From positions 682,001 through 746,000 of the forward strand of contig JBAOKB010000074.1 in assembly GCA_037044905.1 (NCBI GenBank): a stretch of 64,000 nt of DNA, written 5' to 3'. A program made the translations under genes and the position numbers. This document shows positions 31,700 through 43,499 of the stretch, one piece after another. Under the pieces are notes generated by a model, which saw only the letters and a program-made list of their open reading frames with translations, was not told the DNA's origin and ran no database searches. Origin of the DNA: Hortaea werneckii (taxonomy: Eukaryota; Ascomycota; Dothideomycetes; Mycosphaerellales; Teratosphaeriaceae). Every line of letters starts with the position of its first letter. The first letter of the stretch is position 1.

Positions 31700-33592
31700 A
31701 TGCGGAAGACTGCGGCCCACGCCTTTTACCTCGCCGTCTTTGCGCTCTTTGGTGGGGACTGCAACGCCGACACTGCCTCTTCAACATCCTCAAATTATAG
31801 TCCGGATGTCTGCGCCGTAAGTGCCCTTCCAATTTGGTCTGACAGCGTATAATGAGCTCACGCAGTCACCCAGCTTGAACCCAAGGCCAAAGTATCCGAT
31901 GCCTGTGCCTCCTACGCCGACCTCGATGCCTTAAACGGCAAGCTCCAACCCTTTATCCGCAACCTCTCGCACAATACCGATTTCTTCTCCTACTACCGAT
32001 TGAACCTCTACAATAAGAAGTGCCCCTTTTGGAACGACGACGAAGGTCTCTGCGGGAACATCGCATGTGCTGTGACAACGTTAGAGAACGAGGAGGACAT
32101 CCCGCCTATATGGCGCGCGGAAGAGTTGAGTAAGCTGGAAGGCCCCAAGGCGCAGCATCCTGGGCGGAAGCAGCAACGAGAACTACAACGTCCGCTGCTT
32201 GATCAACTCGGGGCGGAAGTAGGGGAAAGCTGTGTGGTGGAATATGACGATGAGTGCGACGATCGAGATTATTGCGTGCCGGACGATGAGACGGCGAGTG
32301 CGAAGGGTGATTATGTGAGCTTGGTTAATAATCCGGAGAGGTTCACGGGATATGCTGGGGAGGCTGCACATCGGATTTGGGAGGCTATCTATCATGAGAA
32401 TTGCTTTTCGAGACCGGCTACCAATGAGCAGAAGGATGCCGCGTCTGGGTTTTCGTCGCCAGCCTCCGGCTTCTCGCAAAATCAGGCACAGGCTGCGTTG
32501 GACTTTAAACAAGTCATCCGTGCTCATGACCGACAAGAGGCAATGAAGCTTGGCGTTTCGGTCGAGGACCTTGATTTCGAAGACGAGTGTCTCGAGAAGC
32601 GCGTCTTCTACCGCGTGATATCCGGCATGCACGCATCCATCTCCACGCATCTCTGCTACGACCACCTGAACCAGACCACCGGCGAATGGGGTCCGAATCT
32701 GCAGTGCTACAAGGAACGTCTGCACGAGCATCCGGAACGTATCTCCAACCTCTACTTCAACTACGCCTTCTTACTGCGTGCAGTCGGCAAACTCCGCGAT
32801 TACGTCCAGGACTACACGTTCTGCACGGGGGATCCGATCCAGGACCGCGAAACGAAGGAGAAGCTGACCAAACTCGCCGGCGTCATCCCCTCCGGCCCCA
32901 ACATCTTCGACGAGAGCGTCATGTTCCAGGACGATACCGCGGCTCATGCCCCGACCGTCGAAGGCATCACGCTCAAGGAGGACTTCCGCAACCGCTTCCG
33001 CAACGTGAGTAGGATCATGGACTGTGTCGGCTGCGACAAGTGTCGGCTCTGGGGCAAAGTGCAGACGAATGGGTTCGGCACCGCGTTGAAAGTGCTGTTC
33101 GAGATGCAGGAGGGGGAGGAGAAGGTGCTCCTCCGACGCACGGAATTGGTCGCGTTGATTAATACCCTGGATAAAGTGTCGACAGCATTAAAGGCATTGG
33201 AGGAGTTCAGGGTTATGGTCGCTGCCGAAGTTGATGGCAAGGAACCTGCTGTCCAGCACCGTATCGCGCAGGAAAGTCCGGTCCAAAGTTCCAGTCTGGA
33301 TGACCTGGACGACCTGGATGATCTGGACGATTCCCCCTACGAGACGCCCGAGTACCAACGCAAGCAGGCGAAGTCGCTCGTGGAGAATTTCTGGGAAGAG
33401 TTCGATGTCGTCTGGCGAGCGCTGAAGTTCGTCCTGTGGTCCTGGTCCGAGCTGCCCAAGACGCTGTATGCTATTCTGGGCACGGAAGCCAGTAGGATGT
33501 GGGATTATTGGTTAGGGAGGCCGATCCGGCCCCGTCTATGGGAGGTCAAGTTCCCGAGACGCGAGGATCTCTTCGAGCGGAATGAGTTGTAG
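31700..33592 (+). CDS. ero1: ERO1, endoplasmic reticulum thiol oxidase
   Basis: A FAD enzyme that reoxidises protein disulfide isomerase in the ER lumen and passes electrons to O2. The protein is 611 aa. Exons are 31700-31816 and 31874-33592; the acceptor CCCAG at 31873 (not the CGCAG nine bases earlier) keeps frame. Residues 1-24 are a signal peptide. The shuttle disulfide is Cys99-x4-Cys104 (GLCGNIACAV). The active-site motif is CVGCDKC at 423-429, near the isoalloxazine ring. FAD-contact segments GYAGEAAHRIWEAIY and HASISTHLC are present. Two regions look expanded: a Glu/Asp-rich loop near residue 165 and, close to the C-terminus, a short Leu-Asp-Asp repeat. All catalytic Cys are intact. 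Confidence 0.95.
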
Positions 33593-34009
33593 TCGTAGTG
33601 CCTTTCTTCGGATCTATAGTATTTGTCGGCAAGCATAGCGCGGTGTTGGGCGTTTCCTAGATAGGGCTGTATTGTGTGCTGAGCATCTTCAAACGGTATA
33701 TGAGTGGAAGTTTTTGGGATTGAAAATGCGAATTGCAAAGGGCTAGAATGTGTCTGCTTGCGAGAGGCAATTTTCCAATGTCATTTCTTGCTATCATTTC
33801 TTGACTCGTAGACGCCCATACTGCCCTCCCGTCTGATGTATCATCTATTGCGTTTTGGAGATGGAAAGCACAAGAGGAAGGATGCGGATAATGTTGGAAA
33901 GAAGGCTGCTGGGGCTGCCGGTTCAGCCGGCTAAGTAGGGGTGTGCTCGAGATCCAGTGAAATACTGGCGCCGTTGAGGAGTGCTTCCACAGATCACCGC
34001 GCACAGAGC
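33593..34009. other. ERO1 3' flank with one isolated unit of the 88-bp repeat
   Basis: Around 33810-33870 the sequence GCCCATACTGCCCTCCCGTC followed by a TTTGGAGATGGAA block is one copy of the unit that is tandemly repeated at 35.2-35.9 kb, in the same orientation. Nothing else is recognised. Confidence 0.5.
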
Positions 34010-34430
34010 GGTGCTCAATTGTCTCCCTGTCGGAAGAGTGTCCTATCGAGAAGTAGTGGCAGATTGGAGACGCTGTAAAGGGCTTCCTTAAATCAATGCA
34101 TGCAGCAATAATGTTGAAGAGTCAGCCGGTCGAGAGAGGCTTTGCTTGTAAAGAGGTGGAAGACTGCAGCCACTGAGGAGTACTTCTTTACCTACCAAGT
34201 CCGAGACACTGTTGGAGGAGTCAGCTCGTCAGGAAAAGCTTTCCTCGAGGAGAAGTGGGAGACTGAAGCCACCAAGGAGCACTTCCTGATATTACCTAAA
34301 AGGGGTCGAACGCTGCTGGAGCGGTCAGCTTGTCGAATGAGACTTTCCCCGAGAAGAGGTGGGAAACGAAAGCTACATAGGAGTACTTCCTTACCAACGA
34401 ATTCTGAAAGACTGATGAGGGAGGTCGCTC
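34010..34430. repeat. Degenerate ~100-bp tandem repeat, 3-4 units
   Basis: Units begin at about 34121, 34220 and 34324 with GTCAGC(C/T)xGTCxxG, then continue with a ...CTTTCC..GAGxAGxxGTGGxA.ACxxxAGC.AC..AGGAG.ACTTCCT block. A weaker partial unit precedes them (GAAGTAGTGGCAG near 34050). Spacing is 99-104 bp. Units are about 65-75% alike by eye. No coding function is visible. Confidence 0.6.
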
Positions 34431-34600
34431 CTCTGTTTCGTGCGCAATAGCTGGTTTTGCAATAGACAAAGGCCTTGTTCGATGGATACATTACGTATAG
34501 CCAAAAAAAAAAAAAAAACTCAAAAAATCGGAAAAGAATGGCCAAAAAATCACGGAAATCACGAAAATTGCAAAAAAATGGCCAAAAAATCAGAAAAAAA

Positions 34601-34831
34601 ATCAGAAAAATCAGAAAAATCAGAAAAATCAGAAAAATCAGAAAAATCAGAAAAATCAGAAAAATCAGAAAAATCAGAAAAATCAGAAAAATCAGAAAAA
34701 TCAGAAAAATCAGAAAAATCAGAAAAATCAGAAAAATCAGAAAAATCAGAAAAATCAGAAAAATCAGAAAAATCAGAAAAATCAGAAAAATCAGAAAAAT
34801 CAGAAAAATCAGAAAAATCAGAAAAATCAGA
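34601..34831. repeat. 9-bp minisatellite AAAAATCAG, about 26 units
   Basis: 231 bases of a perfectly regular AAAAATCAG unit, with degenerate flanks extending to about 34545 and 34870. Because the period is a multiple of three, the plus strand is open in several frames (Lys-Ser-Glu repeats in one, Lys-Ile-Arg in another). I take this as a by-product, since no start, domain or conserved neighbour supports a gene. Confidence 0.9.
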
Positions 34832-35179
34832 AAAAATCAGGAGAAAATCAGGAGAAAATCCCCAAAAAATTCCAAAAATTAAGAAAAGAAACCAAAAACA
34901 TCTTTCTCACTCCCTTTTCCCCAATTACCATCATGAAGTGTACTGCTAGCCAGCAGTTCCACAGCATCTACCATCTCCTTCTCCTGCCCTACTTTCTCCC
35001 CTTCCTGTTCCTTATTATTATTATTATTTTCTTTTTCCTCATTTCCATCTCCCTTTCCCTTATCACCATTTTTCCCATCTTCCCCTTTCTTCCCCTTCTC
35101 TCCCTTCTTCGAAACCGGTGCTTTTTCCTTCTGGATGCCAGAAGTTAGAGGAGTTGTAGGAAAGAATCTAAATCAAAAT
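34832..35179. other. Pyrimidine-rich spacer
   Basis: Mostly T/C tracts (CTTATTATTATTATTATTTT near 35010, CTTCCCCTTCTCTCCC near 35090) between two repeat arrays. No gene is supported. Confidence 0.5.
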
Positions 35180-35890
35180 TTCCAATTCGATTCCCACCTC
35201 GTGAACACCCATACTGCCCTTCCGTCTCATGTAAGCTGTGTCGATGTTCGGAGATGCAGGCACATTTCCAATGTCATTCTTGGCTCCAAAACCCCTGTAC
35301 TGCCCTCCCATCTAATGTGTAGTCCACTGCATTCTGGGGTAATGGAAACACAATGTCCAATACGATTTCTAGCTCGAAAATGCCCGTACCACCCTTCCGT
35401 CTAATGTATAGTGTGTCGATATTTGGAGATGCAGACACATTTCCAATGTATAATCTAGCCAGAAAACGCCCGTATTGCTCTTCTGTCTAATGTACGGTCT
35501 TTTGCGGTTTGGAGATGGGAGCACAATGTCCAAGTTGATATCTAGCTTACGCCCGTACTACCCTTCCACATAATGTACAGTTTGTGTTGCTGTTGGGAAA
35601 TTGAGGCCCGATTTCCAATGTCATTTCTAGCTCCAAAGAGCCCGTATTGCCCTTTCGTCTAATGTCTATGCAGCTTGTCGCTAGTTGGGGATAGAGGAAC
35701 AGTCTCCAATGTGGTTTCTAGCTCGGAAAGGCCGATACTGCCCTCCCGTCTGATTTACAGTCTCTTGCGGTTTGGAAATGGAAGCCAAGCTCGCTTGCAA
35801 TAGACAATTTCAAATTTTCCTTGCTTCTACGGACCCACCCACTCGTCCTTCCGTCTAATGTACAATTTGTCGCTAGCATGAGATGGCTGG
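35180..35890. repeat. Degenerate tandem array of an ~88-bp unit, about 8 copies
   Basis: The anchor GCCC(G/A)TACTGCCCTTCCGTC, followed by TAATGTA and later TTTGGAGATG, TTTCCAATGT and TTTCTAGCTC, recurs at about 35208, 35293, 35382, 35468, 35551, 35640, 35731 and 35832 (spacing 83-101 bp). Units are all in the same orientation and diverged. They are not AT-mutated the way the block right of 36.5 kb is. The unit does not encode an open frame. It ends at the DUF423 stop codon. Confidence 0.8.
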
Positions 35891-35908
35891 TAATATCATT
35901 GTTGCATC

Positions 35909-36461
35909 TCAAAGCTTGACCCGTCCTCTGCTCCCGAATGCCAGTGCCACCCATCCACCGATGAGACAGACACCGCCCAATGGCGTGACAGGCCCCATGA
36001 ATTTGAACCTCTGTGGGTCCAGAACGAGACAGTAGATGGAGCCGCTGAACATGGTCATGCCCACTGTGAACAGAGATTTTGCCCAGATGTTCTTTGGGGC
36101 GGCTTGTTCGGCCACCAGGAGGGCGACGGAGTGGATCAGCTGCGCTTAGTCAGTACGGAAGTAATACTGTACACGATGATATCTCTTCTGTGCTTTGATC
36201 GGGATGATTTACTTGGTAATGAGCAGCTGTGCCCCAGTTGGCAATGCGAGCGGGATCGCTAATGCGGCTCTTCAGACCGTGTGCGCCAAAGGCGCCCAAC
36301 ATTACGGAGGATGCGCCGTACAGGCATCCCGTCATCCAGAACGCCATAATGAATAATGTGAGGTACGATACGGCAGGTTCTACAAGATGATGTAGCGAGG
36401 AGACGACTGCTTTGATAGCGGGAGTCGTGGATTTCCGGATTAGGGAAAAGCCGACTTCCAT
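35909..36461 (-). CDS. DUF423 / TMEM256-like small integral membrane protein
   Basis: 159 aa. Exons are 36213-36461 and 35909-36139; the 73-bp intron has GT-AG ends. The DUF423 hallmark GAFGAHGLKSRISD is followed by WGTAAHYQ, then (exon 2) LIHSVALLVAEQ, a segment with FSGSIYCLVLDP and the end GPVTPLGGVCLIGGWVALAF. Four transmembrane helices are expected. The role of the family is unknown; the yeast and animal members are small mitochondrial or secretory membrane proteins. The gene is the last one before the RIP block. Its start codon is within ~100 bp of the first AT-shifted sequence, while the coding exons themselves are not mutated. Confidence 0.88.
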
Positions 36462-36769
36462 CCCCGAATTTATCGATGGAATTTAACTTCGAATATTTCT
36501 ATCTCGATGACGAGTGGATGTTACGCCTTGCGCTTCTCATAGGGGCATGATATACGCTTGAAATGTATTCTAAAATAAAGAAACCAATTTTACGTAGCTA
36601 GTCTAGCCTTAAATCTAGAAGGATAGGCCAAAAATTCTGTATCTCCCTCAAAAAAATACCAAAAAATCGACAAAAATTTGAAAACTCTCCCTCGCGACTG
36701 TAAAGATATAGACTATAGTAAATTTGTAAAACTATTGTATACCTTCTATAATTTTTTTTGTACGGTCCT

Positions 36770-37100
36770 CTTCTACCTCTCCTGCCTCTCGGCTCTCTCT
36801 CGCCTCTCTCTTACCTCTCTCTCGCCTCTCTTACGCCTCTCTCTCTCGCCTCTCTCTTACCTCTTCCTCTTCTTCCTCTCCCTTACTTCTCTCTCGCCTC
36901 TCTCTCCTCCCTCTCCTCCCTCTCCTCCCTCTTCTCCCTCTCCTCCCTCTCCTTTCTCTCCTCCCTCTCCTCCCTCTCCTCCCTCTCCTCCCTCTCCTCC
37001 CTTTCCTCCCTCTCCTTCCTCTCCTCCCTCTCCTTCCTCTCCTCCCTCTCCTCCCTCTCTTCCCTTTTCTCCCTCTCCTCCCTCTCCTTACTCTCCTTCC
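36770..37100. repeat. Polypyrimidine tract with 9-bp CCTCCCTCT periodicity
   Basis: About 330 bases almost purely C/T on the plus strand, in its right part a repeat of CCTCCCTCT with CTTCCTCTC variants. It sits at the junction between the gene compartment and the RIP block. Being pyrimidine-only it lacks CpA, so RIP could not mutate it on that strand. The open frames across it are low-complexity by-products. Confidence 0.85.
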
Positions 37101-39259
37101 TTAGTCCTCCTTACCCCTTTATATCTTCTATCTAGGTCTTCTATTAAACTAAATATACGGACATTTAGATATATAGGAAGATTTACTACTAGAAAACTCT
37201 TTAAGAAAAATATAAGACATTCTCTCTAGCTACGGACCTACTAACATAATGTCTTTATAACATCTAGATTATAAAGAACTTTCTCGTAGTAGATATAGTA
37301 AGTATCGTACTTAGAGTATACCTCTTTGTCGACGGAAAAGTATAAAATACGTAAGTAGTAGTACCTTCCTACTAAATTATTACTCTACCTTTATAGTTAG
37401 CTTTTAGATATAGATAGACTAACCTACAACTAGGTCGACTCTATAGTATAGCGGCTCCTAAGTAGAGAATCCTTAGAGCAAGATAAGAGTATAATCTAAT
37501 ACGTAAGGATTAGTAAGTACTAGTTAACTTATATAAGAAGTTAACTTCCTCCTTTAACTAGATATATACTAACCAATATAGGTTTAAGATACCTAGCTAG
37601 AGCTACTAGAAGGTTATAGCGTAGAGGACTAGAATCCTAATTCTAAGTATATAGCTAATAACCTAGGTAAACCTTGTTCTACTAATATAGAAGCCCTTAT
37701 AAAAGCCTACTAGCTACGATTTCCTAGTTACCTAGTAATCTTCTACTATAACTAGCTTTTAGGAATCTCTAGTCTACTACCTTAATCTCTAGACTCTCGT
37801 AAGGTTATAACTAGCGCTTATCGAAAAGTAGTAAATACGTTTAGCTAGATTTATAGTAAGTAGAGCTACCTACTAATCCTAGGTATATTACGCTAAATTA
37901 TAAATTAGAGGCGGCTAATACTAGGACTAGTACTATCCTATAGCTACCGGCTAGCGTTAAGGAGTCTAATTAGAACGACAACGGCTTTACTAGTTAGGTT
38001 TAGCTATTGTATAGTCTATACTATCTAACTTTAATAGGCTATATACTTAGTATACTAGAAATAGGCCGAGACTAGCTAAGTAAGAAGCTATTTAGAGAGA
38101 TAGAAGTAGTAGTACGTAGCGTATTTAGTAAGTTATCTATAACTACGAGATAGAGTTAAGTTAACTATAGTATATAGAAGAACTTAAGAAGGACATAAAA
38201 CGGTTATTAGAGTGTCTATAGAGTAGAAAGAAGCAAGTAGTTAAGCCTAATAGGCCTAATAAGTTAAGCCTTTATAACAAAATCTAGAGAAAGGAAGGGG
38301 ATAACAATAGAATAGAAGATAGGGAAGAGAGTATCTAATACAAGTATTTAATACATCGACGTAATACGAAAGACGTTGCTTAGTAGGTTTAATTAACGCG
38401 AGCCTTTTGCTCTTCCTTATTCTACTTTGTATTTATAGCAAAAGGGTAGTTAGTAATAGCTAAGATCGCCTAATATTGTAAAAAAGAAGACTTATAGCTA
38501 AAATCCTACTCTACCTAGACTACCTTACTAAGCGTCGTACGATACTTATCGATATTAATTATACGATTTTGCGAATATAGAAGAACTAGGTTTTAAATGT
38601 ATAGTAAGCTTCTAGCTAGGCTATTAAGGACGCGAACTAATTATTTATAGATACTACTATTAAACCCGTTAAAGATCTAGCGATCTAAATTAATCTTGTT
38701 ATTATAAAGGTACTTAGAGGTAAACGATACTATAGAGTAACTAGTATCCTATAATAGATTAGTAATTTGTAAAGTACGGTAGTCCCTCTTATAAAAATAA
38801 TATATACCGCGTTCGCGACTTTCTACTAGGGTCTCCTATATATAATCTACCTTTTTGTATATAGTAGTATATCTAGAGGGAAGGAAAAGAATCTAAGATA
38901 TACGAGGGCTAGGTAGAGTCTCTAATTAGCTATTAATAAGGTTACTAATAATAAAGAACTTCCGGCTTACTAGTACTTTCTACTAGTAATCCTTACAGAG
39001 ATAGACTAGGTTATATAGCGGACTAATATTACTAGGCTATAAATAATTCTAAAGGCGTAGTAGTATAGCGACCTTACTACTAGAGTCTAACGAGCGAAAA
39101 TCGAAAGGTAGCTTACTATACTAATTATATACTACTCGCTCTTATACTATCTAAGTATAATTAGTAAGTATATACGTAGCGAGCGTATGTCTATAACCTA
39201 GTATAATATATACTACTCGACTAGTAATACGGTACTAGGTATAAAGTAGTTTATACTAA

Positions 39260-39740
39260 TCCTAGGCGCTTCGTAAGTTTTAGAGGTAGCTAATAAGTAG
39301 ATCTTCGTTTAAATCTCTCGTAGCTTCTTCCTCTAGATTACGGAGCTCCTTCTTAAACGTTAAACCGTTAGTTAGATACCTTAGCTCTAGTATGTCTATT
39401 ATAGTAACTACTATAGCCTTTATATTCCGATAGTACTTTCGTATATACGTAAGTACCTCGACGAAGTCCTTATATATAGATTCTTGTCGGATGTCGTTTA
39501 GAAGATCTCTGTCTTTCGCCTATTTATAGCGGAATTTGTCGCGCGATAGATAGAGGTAACTATCCGCGTAATCGACGATTATAAAGTACTTTAATTTCTA
39601 AGGATAAATTAGGGTACGGCGAATATTAGTTTTAAACATAAAGCCTCGTATTCGGATAGCGTTACGGTCTTTATATTTAATATATAGATAGCTAATATCG
39701 GGAAGCTAGATAATAAAATTAAAATATAGTAGTAAGAATA
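39260..39740 (-). pseudogene. Decayed minus-strand reading frame
   Basis: One minus-strand frame reads about 150 codons with only three TAG stops, each explicable as RIPped CAG or TGG. Legible parts include DISYLYIKYKDRNAIRIRGF, KYFIIVDYADSYLYLSRDKF and KAIVVTIIDILELRYLTNG. The composition is protein-like, with a charged C-terminal helix. No family is recognised; probably a transposon or giant-element gene. Confidence 0.35.
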
Positions 39741-41149
39741 GGTTAAAGAAAACGTTACTACTAGCCTCTTTAACCTACTTCTAAAAACGGAGGATAGAAA
39801 GAAATAATATATTATATCTACGCCTATTTCCGACTTCTAGTAAAGGCCTATCGATACTCTATAGGACCTACCCCTTAAAGGTATACCTATTAATAGAGTT
39901 AGCGTACGTATACTTCCCTCGCTCTAGTTAGAATATAATTAAGCTAGTAATTACCTTCTCGAGATACTAATTATTAACGAGGAACGGTAGTAGCTAAAGC
40001 GATATACTATAAGAGATACCTTTAATACTGCTAGAGCCGTTATAAGCCTCTAACTATATAGCTACTAGTATAATAGCTAAGTAGTTATTAATACCCTCTA
40101 TTATACTAATAACGAGCTTAATATACTTAGATTAGGGTCTATTCCGTTTACGCGTTAGCGTCTACTCGTAATAATTTGCCTCTCTAAATCTACTACTCAA
40201 AATTAGACTAAAGTTTTTAATATTAAATAGAATAAATCGTACGTCTTTATAATCCCTAGCCTATTCCTAAAAGCTGTAATAGAATACGTTATCTAAGGGA
40301 ATATTAGGAACGTAATCCTCCTAAACTAGAATAAAACTATCTATAACTATAGTTTCGTAGCCTACGAGTTGATTAGCCTCTTAAAACTAAAAGAAAGTCT
40401 CTAAACTTACTTCGTACGACAACCTAAATGTTTAACGCTTTACCTTTAAACTTAATCTAGAAACGGACCTTCGAGAGCTTTATAAATACCTCCGCCTTAC
40501 CTTAGAAGGTATCTATTATATAGGTATAGCGGTTCTTAAGAAGGGAGCGTAACGCTCGAGTTTTTCTAGTAAAAGCAATATATATATTGTTAGAGTAAGG
40601 TAGCATTTAGGGCGCTTTAAACTACTTTACGGACACGTAAGAAGTAGTTTCTCTAGTAGTACCGTTAAGACTCTTAAGTATATACTTAAGAAAACAATAG
40701 CTATACTATACTCTTAGAACAAAGATAGGCGGAGAAAGCGACTACTAGGCGTAGCTACAAGTAGTATTATTATAGATTATATAGACAATTCCGCTAAATG
40801 CCTATATAGTAAGTATACATTTTTAAAGAGAATAGTAAACTAGTTACTTAAAGCGACAATTAAAGGCTTATTTAATATGTAGGATTGCTCCTAAAGGGCT
40901 AGTAGATTACTTATAAAATCGTATCTCGTAACTCTAATTATACTTCGTATTAAACTTATAGAGTTACTAAAGATACCGCCCTTTATAAGTATCGGCTAGG
41001 GACTAGGAGAGTATAAAGAGCCCGAGTATAATATTATAGATAGTCGTAGTAGGATTAAGAAGGACGAAGGCAAGAATAGAGAGGAAGTCTATAATAATAT
41101 AGTCGATAGTATCTAGAAGGACGTAGAAGAGGGTATTAAGACTACCGAG

Positions 41150-41580
41150 AGTACTTAGCTAGATAGAGGCGACGGATTAAGCGCTAGGCTAGAAGTAGGT
41201 AGGTGTCCGTAGTAATACTATATAGAAAGGACTCGCCTTAGGCATATATAAAAGGCGCGCTAGATTAGAGCTCGGAACGCTATAAGCGAAAGATAGGATC
41301 TAGAGAGTACGTTAAAGCTCGTAGAGTAGAGAAACTCGTCGAAACTAATAAAGGATTAGGAAGCTATCTAAAAAGAATCCTTTCTAGGACGATTGCCTAA
41401 CTTATTAAAAAACAAATACTAGAGGCTAAATCGCGCGGCAATTACTAAAAACGTCTCTATCTCTAAGCTTATAGTAGAGGCCTACTTAGGCGACGGCGAC
41501 GATAGCAATTATACTTAGGTATAAGTAGAGACACCGATAAAGACAAGTCTAAATACTAAAAAGATATAGCTAAAAGAAAA
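41150..41580 (+). pseudogene. Decayed plus-strand reading frame, basic helical
   Basis: A plus-strand frame reads through TAG/TAA interruptions, with parts such as YYIERTRLRHI, ESFLGRLPNLLKNKY and RLNRAAITKNVSISKLIVEA followed by an acidic GDGDDSNYT patch. Stops are all of the RIP type. Unrecognised. Confidence 0.3.
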
Positions 41581-42636
41581 AACAAAAACATTCTACTATT
41601 AAGAAGCCCTCGTATCGTAGCCGCTAAATACTAGATAAACTAGGATCTATACCTATATTACTTAGACTCTTTGTAACTCTTATCCGTGTTTTAACGTATT
41701 AGAGGCTACTAAAGACTTCTCTAATCTATAGGCTATCTTAGAGGACTTCCGCTATATAATTCTCTTTAGGAATAGATATAGAAAGAATCGTGTCTATCTA
41801 TCTTTACTACTTCTAGTATTAGTCGCGCTATCGGTATACAATAAGTATAGCAAGACGCCTAGTATAGTTAGCCGATTTAGGTATAACTATAGTAGCTAGA
41901 AAGTCCTAGATAGGATTTAGATATATTTTGGTTTCGCGAAATAGTAACTATAATACTATAATAAGTATAGGTTAGCTATACCTTATCTACAATTATACCT
42001 AAATAATTACGTCTTCCGTTTCTACTAGCTAGAGTAAGTACCTCGCCTAGAAAGAATCCTCGATAGCTTACTAATCGTTTTAATACTTAGTAGGCGTATA
42101 CAAGTATTACTAATTCGCGTTTATATATATATAGAAGAATATAGAGATCCTATGTTCGAATTAAGCGTTAAGTAGTCTATATAGGAAGCTTTTGTTTAAA
42201 GTAAGAAGGGAGGAAAATAGAACGTTAGTCCTCTACTCCTACTTTTCTTGCCGACTATAATGTTCGTTATAAGTATCCGCTATATAGTACTTTATAGCGA
42301 AGGTAACAATATATATAACAAGATAGAAGCGAATTATATTAAGGGGTAGTATAGGGTATAGTAGCACCTAAATACTATAAATTCTTCCTTCTAGAATAAG
42401 GATAGGATAGTTACTATCGTACCTAACATATATAAGCCTCTACTAGAACGGGTATCGAGTATCTACTACCGTCTATAGGATAGGATTAGAGATAGCGATA
42501 CTAATAGGCTACAATTTCTTTAATAGGATAATATATACGAGGAACTTATATAGGGCAAATAAGGAATAGACAGCCTAGCTTTTATTCGACTATCTAAGAA
42601 GAAGATAGTAAGGAAGGAGTATAGAGTGTTTTTAGT

Positions 42637-42713
42637 AAAGGAAGGAAGGAATTAAGGAAGGAAGGAAGGAAGGAAGGAAAGAAGGAAGGAAGGAAAGAAG
42701 GAGGAAGGGGAAG
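42637..42713. repeat. (GGAA)n microsatellite
   Basis: A tetranucleotide GGAA/GAAG tract with a few interruptions inside the RIP block. Purine-only sequence has no CpA or TpG and therefore survives RIP. Confidence 0.8.
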
Positions 42714-43499
42714 GCTAAGAAAGATAGTTAGATAGAACTCTACGCTCGTAAGTATCTAGTAGTCTATAGATTTTACTATTACATTTCTATATCGAGTACG
42801 CCTATATTAAACTAATAAAATCTATATAAACTATATTAGTATATTTAAACAAGATTAAACTCCTATTAATATAATTCTTCGCTCCTAAGAAGCGCGCGCA
42901 AAATAGTAAAGTATTAAAGTTATATATACCTAAGTACTTATAAGTAAGGCTATAATTATACCGTCCTAATAGTATTCTTCGTAATATTCTACTTAGTAGT
43001 AGTTACTATCCTAGTCGTCTAAAGATAGGCTAGTATATATAATAATCTTTAAATATCGTATATTAGCCTTCCTAGACTAATAGGCGGCGCTATTAATATT
43101 ATCGACGTTACTACTATCGCTCTTATACTTCCTATATAGATAAGATACTATAGCTACGCCTATAACGTTTCTAGGCTCCTTACTTAGAATTAGAAAGGAC
43201 TTTAGCGAGATAGATAGGCTAAGACGCTTATAGGAAGAAGAAGCATTAGAATCTAGTATAAAGGCTACGCGCTTTCTCTTTAAGTTTAGACTAGTAATTA
43301 ACGTAGACGTCTTACCTTTAGTTATAGGCGTAATTTAGCCCGCTAGTACTATAGAAGCGCTCTTAGGTATCGGACTTAAAGCGTATACTAACGACTAGAT
43401 ATACGTATTTATAGAAAGGCCTTCGACTAGACTAGTAGCTCGCAACGTAGGAGCTAGCTACTACGGGACGGTATTAGGATCGTCCGCAAATAGCCTATC

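Noticed and set aside
34440..34949. 169-codon and 135-codon plus-strand frames (Lys-Ser-Glu and Lys-Ile-Arg repeats)
   Set aside because: They are open only because a 9-bp minisatellite has no stop in these frames; no start context, domain or second exon.
1..36460. Secondary-metabolite gene cluster around the MFS transporter
   Set aside because: No PKS, NRPS, terpene synthase, P450 or pathway regulator is present; neighbours are unrelated housekeeping or single-enzyme genes.
36678..37229. 183-codon and 125-codon Ser/Pro/Leu-rich plus-strand frames
   Set aside because: By-product of the pyrimidine tract; the frame's ends run into RIPped sequence without any domain.
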